Below are positions 25,218 to 36,620 of a stretch of DNA of 64,000 bases, piece after piece. The notes below the pieces were generated by a model. That model searched no databases and was not told where the DNA came from. It saw only the letters and a list, made by a program, of their open reading frames with translations. Source of the DNA: Polytrichum commune (lineage: Eukaryota > Streptophyta > Polytrichopsida > Polytrichales > Polytrichaceae); the NCBI GenBank assembly GCA_950295325.1, contig OX485805.1, positions 12,374,501 to 12,438,500 of the forward strand. The letters are read 5' to 3'. Position 1 is the stretch's first letter. Each line of letters starts with the position of its first letter. Position numbers and translations under genes: made by a program.

Positions 25218-26602
25218 TATTAGTAATAATTATCTATATGGAATGGATGATCATGACATCTACCAAGGGGGAGGGTGAATCGGGGGAGGGCAAGGTGGGA
25301 ATGCTTATTATTAACATAACGCCACATGATTGATTTTATTAGTAAATTCAAGACAATACACCTCGAATTACACAAGTGAACTTGTATTACACCGTTATGT
25401 TATTTAGTGTCATGTGCACTATTTGCAAAGTGCCTAAATTAGATGTGTAGAGGTCTCAAAGTGTCACATCTACTGATTGCCAATATGATATTTTTCAACA
25501 ACATAATTAATTTTTTTCTAGTGAAACAATATCTACATTATGACATTTAGCATGGCATATTGGGATACTAGAGATGATAGTCTTGTGTTTTAGTATCCAA
25601 GGGAATAATTTTATTGAGCATACTAACGGAAATTGTCATGTGTTTACATTTGTATGCAAGAAGAAGATATTCTCGAGCATACTAATGCCAAGTGTCATTT
25701 GTATTCGCATCAGTCAACATGTACACCATCGTGTAACATAGGCATACACCTCATAACACTGTTGAACATACCTATACCAACATAATAATAAGCGCACTTG
25801 AACGCCAATTAAAAACACTACATTGATTATCCCAATTAGTGAAGGAGGGCTAATAGCATGTGTGAAAAATTAGTGAAGATGAAGGCTAAAATTTCTTTGT
25901 GCTACAAAATTAGTGCCACCAATGGATCTTATTTCTTTGTGACATTAATCATTCAAGGGATGTAGCCAATTCTTTTGAAAAAAAATTATCAAATTGTGTA
26001 ATTTAATATGTGGAACAGTTGCACCAACTACAAAGGAAAGAAACCAAAAGAAACAACATAAAATACACTAAGATGAACTCACCGACCATGAAGGTGAAAA
26101 CAAAATGAGCCATTTTAAATAATTCTATCTGGTCACATGTTTTGACTTTGAAAATGACAACAAAGGACCTCCATTAATATACTAGGCATTCAACCTATAA
26201 AGGGGGGGGGGTCTTTTTAATTTGTAGGGCCCTTTCATCTACAATAAATGAATGTATAAAGATGCCTCAAAGCCCAAGCCACTACTACGGGCTTATGTGG
26301 CCCAACAAAAAGTCTCAATCAAATGCTAGCAAACCTATCATTACCAAACCTCTCCGCCACTTGGGGTGCTAAAACCACTACCAACGGATATAAAAACTTC
26401 CTCCAAGTGGACACATCCATTTATTGGATTATAGATTTCATGAATGAATTTTGTCTCAATTTACCTCAACATGTCCACAACCCACCCAGGTTTTGAAAGG
26501 CACATGGATATGCAAAGGAATGGTATGACCTCTTGATAAGAGGATTTATTGCACAAAGACTAAGCTTGACAGTAAGCATGGCTTTAAGCAAGAAAAGCCC
26601 AA
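25218..26602. other. AT-rich spacer, nothing recognised
   Basis: No gene, RNA or defined element seen. It contains a G run near 26205. Confidence 0.4.
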
Positions 26603-26639
26603 CTCTCTCTCTCTCTCTCTCTCTCTCGCTCTCTCTCTA
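26603..26639. repeat. (CT)n microsatellite
   Basis: Dinucleotide CT repeat of about 37 bases with one CG interruption. Confidence 0.95.
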
Positions 26640-26779
26640 CTTCTTGAATTCTAGAAACAACGAGCCCCACCCAAAAAAAGCTTACAGGCTGCCCGTCTAA
26701 AAATAAGAAATACAGTATAAAATTGTGAAGGCAAACTAAACAGTATCCCTGTCTGTCTTGCCTCAAGCGTGCGAAGTTA

Positions 26780-27296
26780 GGGCATCTGTAGTGGATCTAG
26801 GTAAAGCTCACTGCAAACCAAAACCTATCTTTTGACTGACCTAAAATTAGAAACTGAAATTACCATCATTAGAAGCACACCTAAATAAACGTGAGATATT
26901 TCTCAAGAAAAAAGAATTGTAAAAATTTGACGTAGGTGAAATCCCTCATTGAAAACACCACATTTTCAAAATTTAGAGGGAGTGCACCAAATCTTGCTTT
27001 AAAATGGAAAGATCCTCCCACACTCCCTCCAAATTTTTGACATTTAGAGGGAGTGTGGGAGGATCTTTCCATTTTTAAGCAAGATTTGGTGCACTCCCTC
27101 TAAATTTTGAAAATGTGGTGTTTTCAATGAGGGATTTCACCTACGTCAAATTTTTACAATTCTTTTTTCTTGAGAAATATCTCACGTTTATTTAGGTGTG
27201 CTTCTAATGATGGTAATTTCAGTTTCTAATTTTAGGTCAGTCAAAAGATAGGTTTTGGTTTGCAGTGAGCTTTACCTAGATCCACTACAGATGCCC
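26780..27296. mobile_element. Fold-back MITE family E: near-perfect 517-bp palindrome, TTA duplication
   Basis: The whole element is one inverted repeat. The left arm runs from GGGCATCTGTAGTGG at 26780 to about 27030 and the right arm mirrors it to 27296, with only a few mismatches (for example CTTTAAAATGG against CTTAAAAATGG in the mirror) and a centre of about a dozen bases. It is flanked by TTA at 26777-26779 and 27297-27299, the PIF/Harbinger-type duplication. A transcript would fold into one very long duplex, a good Dicer substrate. The near identity of the arms suggests recent insertion or gene-conversion of the arms. It has no protein-coding capacity; the open frame across it is a by-product of the palindrome. 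Confidence 0.88.
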
Positions 27297-27299
27297 TTA

Positions 27300-29760
27300 C
27301 TCCTGTAGATAGCTGTTCCTGAGAGTTACTTGCTGAGTAGTCTCCTCGGAGCGATATAGGCAGAGTACAGAGAGCCTCATCTATGAGTGAAGAGGCGACG
27401 TGAGGTAGCTACAGAAAAGAGCATAAGACCTTTATGCTTAATACCACCTCAATACAGATACATACTTGTATCGCCACTATCTACACTGTTCTTTGATCCC
27501 AGTAAGCTGACAGGATGAACAAAACTAGTTCTCCGCAGGATGATTTCAAGGTGTGGGTCCAAGAATTGCTTCAGCACACTGACTACACTTGGGATGAAAT
27601 AAGAGTATATGGGATTATTATTCTGGAAAAAATATATACTTCCAATTCTTGATTCAAGATTGCATACCATTCAAGAATTTGTCATTTCAAATATATGATA
27701 TATTTACTACCTACTTCCAAGTAAGGTGATATGGCTTTGTTGACATCGATAACAAGTAAGAGGTCCGTTGACACTTGTTGTACGCTCTACTAACTTACTC
27801 TATGGTAATTGTGGGGAGCATGGGCACAGGTGAGGACCTCTTCTACAAGTGTTGTGCACCTTGCGAAGAAACTGTCCACTCATCACAATTTTTCTAGCAA
27901 TTTGAAACTTAGAAAATTGATCATGAGTACTTTCTTACTTGACAAGTATATTTTACATACTCTATAAAAATGGGTATTACCTGCATCTGTCAATTGATAA
28001 AAAAAATAGCCAGGTAATAAGAACAGATGTTTTTACCCGCATACAGCAGGAAATTTCCAGTTATACTACTCTACTAATTCGAGGATATGACTGAACCATC
28101 AAGATATACTGTATGGCACAAGATGCATTGGTTCTGACTATCTTTATGATCTAAACATAAGTCAGAGAGACGAGAATGCTGTGGATAATAAGATCATGAG
28201 TATTGATTTCTGTTACTAACCAATTGAGAGTGAATCAGTTGTGAGTCTCAATAGAGACACGGTTCTTGATTTTTTTGAAATCTATTCTACTGATTCTTCG
28301 AGAGATGACTAATACACATTACTGTATAAAGGAGTACAGGAATAGTTCTGTCTCTACAGTCTTTGAGAAAAACACGTGAAGAATATATATGAGGGAATCG
28401 TCTCTGAAATAAGACAATATAGGGAATTCTCCCATTGCGTATAGTCGCAATAAACTTTTCTGAGAAAAGGGTCTTACGAAATGCATAATCAGATGTTTAT
28501 ACTCCTGACCTTCTGATATGAAAAATGAACATGACAGGGAATATGTTAGGAGAAATACTTACAAAGATCTGTTTAACAGATCCATACGGTTTGCAATATA
28601 AGAGACACTTTGGGTGTTCTTAGGAAACATTTATGAACCGTTTGCTGTGATATGTTCTACCTTTGCATATAAGAAATTAATGACGAAGGATTCCCTGCTT
28701 TATAAGTACGAATCATGCAAAGAGCTGCAGAGATTCTCTAACCATTCTTCCGCTTATGAGCAAATTAAACCGCAGGAATGATTCACAGATAACCATCTGA
28801 GGATAACCACTGAATACCGTAAAGAGATTGGGTGAAGGCTCACCACCCTTATTGGTTCCTGGTCATACTTCAGGAATACAAAGATCTATCGGGATAGATT
28901 CTTATGCAAATCTTGTTTAGAAATGGCTTATGACAATTTGAGCGAACTTCGTTGACTGTTCCCTGTGTCGGCATGTCGTAGGATGCTCTATACAAAGTCT
29001 CTTTAAACCTCGTAGAAAACTTGAGTCTCAGAAGAACTAAGGCGTCGTGTAACTTCTTTACAACGGAACACAACAGGGCTCCTTTTTGGATAACTCTATA
29101 CAACCCGTTGAGATTAACATTCCAGGATAGTAAAACAACACTTAGGTGTGTGAATATTCCGATCAGGACCACTTTGGTATTGATTGTATAAGGCTGAAAG
29201 AATAAACAGCTAAAGGAGCTATCCAGTGGGTAAGAAGAAGTTGGTCGATAACGACATTATCTACGATACAGGGTTTGATTACCGCAGACATACCTATATT
29301 ATACATGACTAAAATGTGGTGATGAACACTCAGATAAACAGTTCAGGCATCTACTTGAACAAGGGATACATATGAAAGAATTGATGAATTCTATACCATG
29401 ATGATATTATCAAGACCCTATTCCAACAGGGTTGTATGTTGTCTACTACCTTACTTAACCTGACTCTACATAGGTTTGACATAACCTATTGTAACATAAC
29501 TTTAATCAAGACAAGATTAAGTCAGCTCTCTTTGTGAGGGGCAGGAATAGAAAAGGATGGGTCATCTAATGAAGAACTTAAGGGTAAATGCAAGATACAT
29601 AAACATAACTGCAGTCGGTAGGAGTTGCAGTGTTTCAATTGGTTTAACTAGATAATGGAAACCAAGTATCTAACTATACACAAACTGGAGAGGAAACTTG
29701 CATATACACGTATTCAATATTCTAAATCTTTGTTATAAGGAATTGAATGTGTTGACTAAT
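27300..29760. other. Anonymous block without coding signal
   Basis: About 2.4 kb with frequent stops in all frames and no defined repeats or ends. Its texture differs from the neighbouring DNA: few homopolymer runs and many GATA/AGAG-like words. It may be a badly decayed retroelement, but I recognised no protease, reverse transcriptase or integrase motif. Confidence 0.3.
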
Positions 29761-30060
29761 TTTTGAAGAAGTATTGTAGACTTACATTCTCACACTTTTG
29801 AAGAAGTTACATTCTTAGCACAAAATTATAGCACATCATAACTCCAAATAGTAACGGACACTAAACACCATAAACAATGTAGTGGTGCACTAGGTTAGGG
29901 GGAATATGATTATTGTGTGGACCCAAAATGGCTAATTGTAAAAGTGATGGCTCGAAAAGGATGCAATGATAGGTGGGGCCCAACTCCACTTGCCAAGTTC
30001 GAAACTTGGTTGGCTTCTAGTTCCAATAATTTAAAGATGTGCCCCCCCCACGAATATAAC

Positions 30061-30301
30061 ACCATGCCCACACTAGGGCCAGTCGTTGGTCATGGGCAGT
30101 ATAAGGAGTCCATCTTGTTAGGAAAATCACACCTCTTTCCTAAATGTACTACTATAATAAGGACTTGTTGTCGTACTCAGATTGACCTCACTGGATGTAA
30201 CGTATTGGAGTTTCACAAATGCATACAAAACAATAACTCTTATCAAGATGCAAACTCGCTCATTGGTGTGGACCAGTCATTGGTCCTAGTGTGGGCATGG
30301 T
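30061..30301. mobile_element. Short inverted-repeat element family J, copy 2 (241 bp)
   Basis: Terminal inverted repeats of about 20 bp: ACCATGCCCACACTAGGGCC at the left, and its near reverse complement ending GTGTGGGCATGGT at the right. Non-coding interior. The AT-rich flanks (ATAAC / ATAAAT) do not settle the target duplication. Confidence 0.6.
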
Positions 30302-30604
30302 ATAAATTCTTTACTTAGTTGCTTCCATCTGGACCTGTTTCTGTTCACTGTTCCTGAAGGTGAGGAACTCGGTGAGATACTCATGAGCCCATTCAAAAGC
30401 CTCTTTCAAATTACATAACATTTTGCATGGTGTCAAGCCATCAAAGTGGAAGCTGCTTGGTAAAGCCAAACTTCCATTGATATGCTTGTCACATGCTGTG
30501 AAGCTGGTAACCCTTGTTCCATCCACACTTGTATAAGTTCAATCCATCGTAGCAAAGTTTAATTTTTTGTTTAATTGTTTTTTTTTTTTATCACATGAAA
30601 TCGA

Positions 30605-30752
30605 CATAACATTATTCAAATCCATCACAATGTTATGTGGGACTGATAGTATTATGCAAAATATACTCACATTTAGACTAAATGTGAGAATATTCGGTTG
30701 CATAATACTATTACTCCCACATAACATTATTAAGGATTTGAATAATGTTATG
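30605..30752. repeat. 148-bp imperfect hairpin
   Basis: CATAACATTATTCAAATCC at 30605 is mirrored by GGATTTGAATAATGTTATG ending at 30752. Most of the sequence between pairs as well (TAGTATTATGCA, ACTCACATTTAG and their complements), leaving a very small loop near 30680. Size and bulged pairing resemble a miRNA-precursor or small MITE fold-back. There is no evidence of expression. Confidence 0.6.
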
Positions 30753-31064
30753 AATGCATTGCAAAGGTAATCAATACATCAAAACCAACCCAAATTGGGG
30801 AATCACTATTAACACCCGCCCTTAACCAGATTCTTAGACTTCCAAGTTACCATACAGGGCTCCACTCCAAATTTGCCTCATGTCATGTTCATGTTTGTTA
30901 AGACTCACTTGTATCCCATATAGAAACTACATTCTAGCACAAATGAAGATGAAATAGATAGTCCTCTACAGTACTGTCAAGTCACTCATAATGCAAATAA
31001 CATGCTTATCTCTCCGGGCAAGTGACATTGAATTTGTTAAAAAACCATTTAAAAAAAAAACAAA

Positions 31065-31087
31065 AAACAACAACAACAACAACAACA
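31065..31087. repeat. (AAC)n microsatellite
   Basis: Trinucleotide AAC repeat, about seven units. Confidence 0.9.
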
Positions 31088-31187
31088 GATGGGCAATGTC
31101 TAGTGTATTTTTGTAAACGTTCATATAAGCCTTGGCACATGGGTCACTTTGGATCCCACCGCAGAAGCTCCTACAACCTTGGTCTTA

Positions 31188-31740
31188 GGGCCACTTTCAC
31201 ATATGAGCCAAGAGCCGTGACCTTGTAATGGTGAGGACCCTTGACTCTCATCCAAAGGCCGTACCATGGGTGTTGGGAATGCCATTTTATGTAGTCTTGG
31301 GCCCTCAAGCATAGTGTGAAGTGAGAATGAACCATGTTGCGGGACCATTGCATATTTTGTTGACGGAAAAAAGAGGGGAGGATTTGGTTTAATATAATAT
31401 GTCTCAAATTTTATTTATTTGAGAGAATTACTTGGTGGTGTTTGTCTGTCATGGAATCTATTTTGGAATTTGCCATGCAATATGTCTTGAAATTTGTCAT
31501 GTTGAAGAAGAATAATATTAAAAAAATCATGGTCTCCCGGAATTTGCATCAAGCCCACCTCTTGGCAAAACCCGCCATGTAGAACTCCATGTAGACTTTT
31601 TGTTCATGAACTATTCTTTGGGCCTTTAGGCCTTCACCTCCTAGTGTGAAGTGAACTTGGACGGTCTCTGCCTTTTCGACCAATGAAAGCTCTTACATTG
31701 CCATGGTTAGGGGCCTTCAACCTTGTGTGTGAAGTGGCCG
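31188..31740. mobile_element. MITE family B, copy 1 (TTA-type)
   Basis: Ends GGGCCACTTTCACA on the left and TGTGTGAAGTGGCC on the right form inverted repeats, preceded by TTA at 31185-31187 and followed by TTG (one change from TTA). Inside each end are the words GAGCCAAGAGCCGTGACC or relatives, shared with the copies at 43977-44476, 53243-53720 and 53845-54066. Non-coding; PIF/Harbinger-like. Confidence 0.75.
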
Positions 31741-31898
31741 TTGGTTGTTACTGAGGCAAGCCCGGCGTTGAATGTACACCATATGAGCATTTGGAAAGTT
31801 GTAGATGGAGACCACCTACGTGGCAACAAGCTAACCCTAGATGAGCTGCCAAGCATGAAGTCCAACAATAATCCAACAATTGATGCCATGCAATTTTA

Positions 31899-32272
31899 GG
31901 GCCGGTTTACACTACGGTGGAGAAGTCCACCGGTCATGAAAAAAAGGGCGTTTCTCAATTGTGATTGGTCGAAAATGCAACTCTTGACCGGTGGGTGTTT
32001 ACACTAGGTGAAGAAAACAATGGTGGTGAACTTTTCTCATGGATGATAAAATGACATGGCCGCCTACATGGCGGCACTTTTTGGAGTTGGGCTTCTCCGG
32101 AGGAGGAGTTTCTTGTCCGGCCTCAAGAGGCCGGAGAAGCCCAAATCAATAAAAAAAATTTATTGCCTTTAATTCTTCTCCGGCACATCCACCATTTGCC
32201 TCATATAACCATGTCTTGGCCAAGCATTCTTGACCGACCGGAGGCCTTCTACACCGTAGTGTAAACCGGCCC
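31899..32272. mobile_element. MITE family L (TTA-flanked, 374 bp)
   Basis: The 5' end GGGCCGGTTTACACTACGG matches the reverse complement of the 3' end (CCGTAGTGTAAACCGGCCC) exactly. TTA lies at 31896-31898 and 32273-32275. The terminal repeat continues imperfectly inwards with GACCGG/CCGGTC words. The first bases resemble family A ends, so A and L may share a transposase source. Non-coding. Confidence 0.85.
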
Positions 32273-32275
32273 TTA

Positions 32276-33559
32276 GGGCCAAGTTTCATGTATGGTGTGG
32301 CGGCATTACCAAAGGACAAGGGGAATTTGTTGCACATGCACAAACCTCTCATTCATCCACCAAAATGCCCTTTAGATTTTATGTACACTGAAGGTTATTT
32401 TTTCTAGTTCATTTGACACTGGAGTTAACATTAACGACCTCATGTTGGTTATGATGGGTATAAGGTGGGAAGGTATACATATTTTATCTGGACTTTTTTG
32501 TGAGACTAAAGGCCTTCTTGTGGGAGGTTTTCGACACTCATACTGTTGAGGATATACAAATGTTTGTGGAGGAGATAGCAAAAACCTTGTGCCAAATTTA
32601 GAGTTTGAGAGAATTTGTTATGAGTTTTTGAGTTCAAGATTCTTATGCCCATAAATTAGCCATATAGCCCCCCCCCCCCTCCCTTCCCTGTGGAGGGTGC
32701 TTTTGTTGTTCAAATTCCACTCCTCACCACTTTTGTATTGAGCCACATATCATGTATTATGGACACTATTTCACTTCAAGTAAACTTGCATGATTGGTGG
32801 GTGCATCCACTTTCAAATTGTGTTAGACGCCTTTAAGGAATTCGTTGCATGATAGAGCTAATTCGGTCATATGAGTATGATTTCAAAAGCTGAGCGACCA
32901 CTTGATGATGTCAACCATCACAATTCAACCTTGAAGTGGGTGTTGCACTATCAAAAGTGTAAGATTAAGAACTGCGTACCTTGTGTGATGCATATTGTAG
33001 GCACTTCCAACTCCACAGCCCACGATTGGTAGATCATGGAGTGGAACAACTCATTTTGACAAACATTTCGAATGAATCACATCAATGCTTCCAAATATTA
33101 AACTTGGCACCAACCTACACCGGGTTGCTCACAAGATTAACCTTTGCCTGCTCTTTAACTCTCGGATGGTCACCAAGCACTTCTAATTTAAGCATGAGGC
33201 CGTCAAATTGGAAGCACCTTGCCAAAACATCATGTTGCCTTTGCCGAATTATTCCTTTGTACATGATAAGTGGCGTGTCCTACTAAGCAATGTTATGCGA
33301 CTTGTTCTTGCCTAGTGGAGGAAAGAAGATTAATTATTTTGAAAAAAAAACAAAAAAAACAAAATGTTAGTGTTTTGATGTTGACATGCAATGCTTGTTC
33401 ACCACCTCTTCCTATGTCCGTATGGGTATGGGAGCATGGGTGGTTTAGTGCCTATTTTCATACGTGGACCATGCGGTTAGTGTTAGGGCCATGTGTTCTA
33501 TGACAATTTTACGTTTTAATGTTAGTAGGTTGATAAGTCAAGTGAGACCGGGACTTGTT
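32276..33559. other. Spacer, no gene recognised
   Basis: AT-rich sequence with a C run near 32669-32679 and an A-rich run near 33343-33363. No coding or RNA signal seen. Confidence 0.35.
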
Positions 33560-34870
33560 GCTTTTCTAGTTTGACCATTTCATGTGTATGGAGTTATTGG
33601 AGAACCATCTATCTATATAGGGCAACACATTTTTTGCATCGAAGATGAATGCACTTACGTACTCTTTTCTAAGTAGCTTTCTAAGTTGCGGACTAAGCCG
33701 TCGTGTTGTGTGGAGATCAAAGGGATGGATGGCCAGTGTTGAGCAATGAGGTGAAAAGGGTGTCCAAGATACAGAGTTGTTCAACACCTTGTTTGGCCAA
33801 TTTATCAGCCTCGACATTTCTAGCAGTGTTTGTGTTGGCTCTAACTTTGCAAATCGTGATATTGTAAAGTGATTTTTTAGTGTATTTATTATTCGAGTTA
33901 TGAGGAGTTTATCTAGGTGGTTATATTGAGAGGATGGATTTCTAACATGGTTGAGGAGGAGATATTTGCTATTTAGGCTATTTGTGAATACATGGGGAAC
34001 ATTCTGGTTTGTTTTGCCGCCATTAGGAGCGTGCATAGTTATGATCTAAGAATGTTGGGAACAACAATATTTACTTGTAGTGGTCCATTAAGAGCTTTAG
34101 CTCTTGCAATATTGTTGAATATATGCTCTTCGCCATCCGGTGGTGTGAATGAACCATTTGTGTAGTGGGCTTGGTCAGGTGGAAAGCGTAGTGGGAGGAT
34201 TGTTGTTATAGTTGGTGGAGTGGGGGGGGGGTGTTGGTGAGTAAGGTTGGTGGTGGGGAGGTTGGGCTATGTGCGATGCTTTGGAGAATTTGGTGGGTAT
34301 TATGTTTGCTTGTGCAATGAGTATGGCGGGGTAGGTGGTGCAAGTGGGAAGGAGTTTTGTGGGGAGTTGTTGGAGGAAGGTGGATATTTGTGGTGGAGTG
34401 GGCATATGGGTGAGTATTATTGTTACAGTAGTAGGGAAGGGCATGGTTGCGGTGTATTGTAAGGTGAGGGGTGGATAGTAAGGAACTTAAAGGGGTGATT
34501 TTCAGTTGTTGGAGCTAGTTGGTAGTATAGCTTGTCCAATCATCAAATGTGATTCTAGTGGAGCCGTGATTGGTGTGGGTGGCGAGTTGTGCCCATTTGA
34601 TGGTTTTTAGGAGTAGGTCAAGAATTGTTATGTGGGCGTAGCCACATCCTTTCCATTGAGTGGAGAAGGTTGGGCCTAGTGAGCAAAAGATTACATCTCT
34701 TTTGTATGGGGAGTGGTAATGTGAGAATTGCGTGGGACATGTGAGTGCACTGGAGAAGTACGAGTGTGCAAGTTGAAAGGTTTGTATGAGTTTGTTTACT
34801 ATTGATGATGGACGTGCATGGTGGTTATGAATGAGGGAGGTGGTGTCGAGGCAAAGGAGTGTATTCAACA
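33560..34870 (-). pseudogene. Decayed LINE ORF2 tail with RNase H domain
   Basis: Read on the minus strand, broken frames give an RNase H-like order. HYTNGS (34167-34150) is the YTDGS motif with the first Asp changed to Asn. Then comes a helix region with VFTNSLNS and LLLNHVRNPSSQYNHLDKLL. The C-terminal segment KVRANTNTARNVEADKLAKQG (about 33840-33786) is the usual K-V-x-A-H-x-G..E-A-D-x-L-A-K-x-G signature, in a different frame from the middle part. The spacing of about 128 codons suits an RNase H. Upstream, to about 34870, runs a low-complexity, Pro/Thr-rich frame that may be the preceding part of ORF2. Such RNase H tails occur in plant L1-type LINEs. Frameshifts and substitutions make it inactive. 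The ends are not defined. Confidence 0.55.
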
Positions 34871-36618
34871 TGTTAGCGACAAAGTAGAGGGATTAGAAGA
34901 CCATGGGTTAGTTACAAAGTTTCTAGGCATGGTTCCACATTGACTACATTAAATGTGCTCATTACTTTGTGGGCATTGATATATGTGAGTAATTTTCTAT
35001 TAAAATTTCATATATGTCCAAAAAAACTAGTTTCTAAATTTTCCACAAGGCCTCCATCAATGTATTTCTCTAAACTACGTGAATTATGGAAATATAGTCT
35101 AGAGCATGCTCAATACTTGGAATGTGGTCACATTTTTTTAAAGAGAAATTGAGTATTGAAATCTAACAATAATTTTGAAAATCATCTCCAAACTTCCATG
35201 CCAAGCTTGAGGTTGTTGATTTTAAGAGTAAAGTAAGGCATTCATTAGGTTGATTGCATTTTGTGTGAACCTCCCACTCATGTTATTATAAACAAAGATG
35301 TTATTATTTATCCCAAAACACCACGGTTATAGGATACTAGTGGGTGTATCTCCAAATATTTTGCCAACCTCACTGCTCACAAGTTATCGTTCATGTTAGC
35401 ACTCCCCGCATATATTCAAGGTCATGATGGGTTATTATATGAAGGACAATGGGGAGGAGTTTTTAGTTTGTTCATTGTAATGTATTGGGCGATGACATGA
35501 ATGAAAGTAAGTTGGAGTATGTGAGGTTTGGTAAGATTGGCTTGAACAATCTTGTGTGTCTATCTCAAAGCAACATTCTGCAAACGTCACAACAATGGCC
35601 TCGATTTTGTATTATGAAACACTTGGATGTTATGCTACCTGGAACATTGTATCACATTTGCAAGAGCAGACATTTTACGTGAATCCGACTTGGGTGATTC
35701 CGTTGAGGTTTGCTGGGATGGATGTCAAGCATGCGGCGTCAATATGGAAGATCATTATGAGACCCAATGGTGTTGACATGGAAGACAAATCTGACGTTTT
35801 TTTTATACCATTACAAGCAATGCCACATGAGACATTCTAACTATGACTTGCGTAAATCCTTATACATGATTATTTAATCCACTAAATCAACCCCCGAAGG
35901 CCTTTACATGATGGAGTCAAGGCCATTCCTTGAATTTCATATTCTAATAAGGTGAAACTAGACTTCAATGCACTAAAGACAAAATATGACAGAACTTGAG
36001 ATAAGAAATTTGGGTTGGACCAAAATGGATATCTACTCTACTTCTTGGGCGCCGTGCCAGAGCTTTCTCCCTTCTTGACCCAAGTCAATATTCCATGTGA
36101 AATGGCTTCAAATTCATGGAAAACGGACCTAAGGAGAAACTTGTTGGTCTTAATGTGTCAAGCCTTAAAGGATCAAGGGGCTTAATGGACAACCTATATA
36201 TACACAATTCCTATGAGTTTATCCAAGTCTTTAAATCATGAAATTTATGCTTGTGAATCTTAAATTTATTAAGTTCCAATTTAGTACAATGTCTTTTGTC
36301 AATGATGAAATACATAAATAATAATATTTGACACTGATAGGATTTTTCCAGGCATCTAGTCAGAGGGTACGATGAGAGGCCAACAGAGCTATGTTGCATA
36401 GCGCACCCATCAACTGGCCTAGATTATTGATTGAATCTCTTGGCCCCCCAACGAATGTGTTACTTGGATTCAAAATCCAAGTTAGACTCCTAAGACGCAT
36501 TAACCAAGCCATACGTGACTTACAAGCGAGGAACATAGCTTAATATAGTGTAAACCCTAGTATTGGGATTTGGAACATTTTAAAGGGAATATGCCGAAGA
36601 TGGCAAAGGACAACACAA
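34871..36618. other. Spacer, no gene recognised
   Basis: Short open frames at about 35485-35840 (+) have no recognisable motifs or splice context. The rest is AT-rich. Confidence 0.35.
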
Positions 36619-36620
36619 TA

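Noticed and set aside
26881-27072. Open frame inside the palindrome
   Set aside because: Both arms give mirrored translations; it is non-coding MITE sequence.
34247-34462. Glycine/tyrosine-rich plus-strand frame
   Set aside because: Mirror of the Pro/Thr-rich LINE frame on the minus strand.
35485-35840. Overlapping plus-strand frames of 65 and 94 codons
   Set aside because: No conserved motif, splice context or neighbouring transposon domain to support them.
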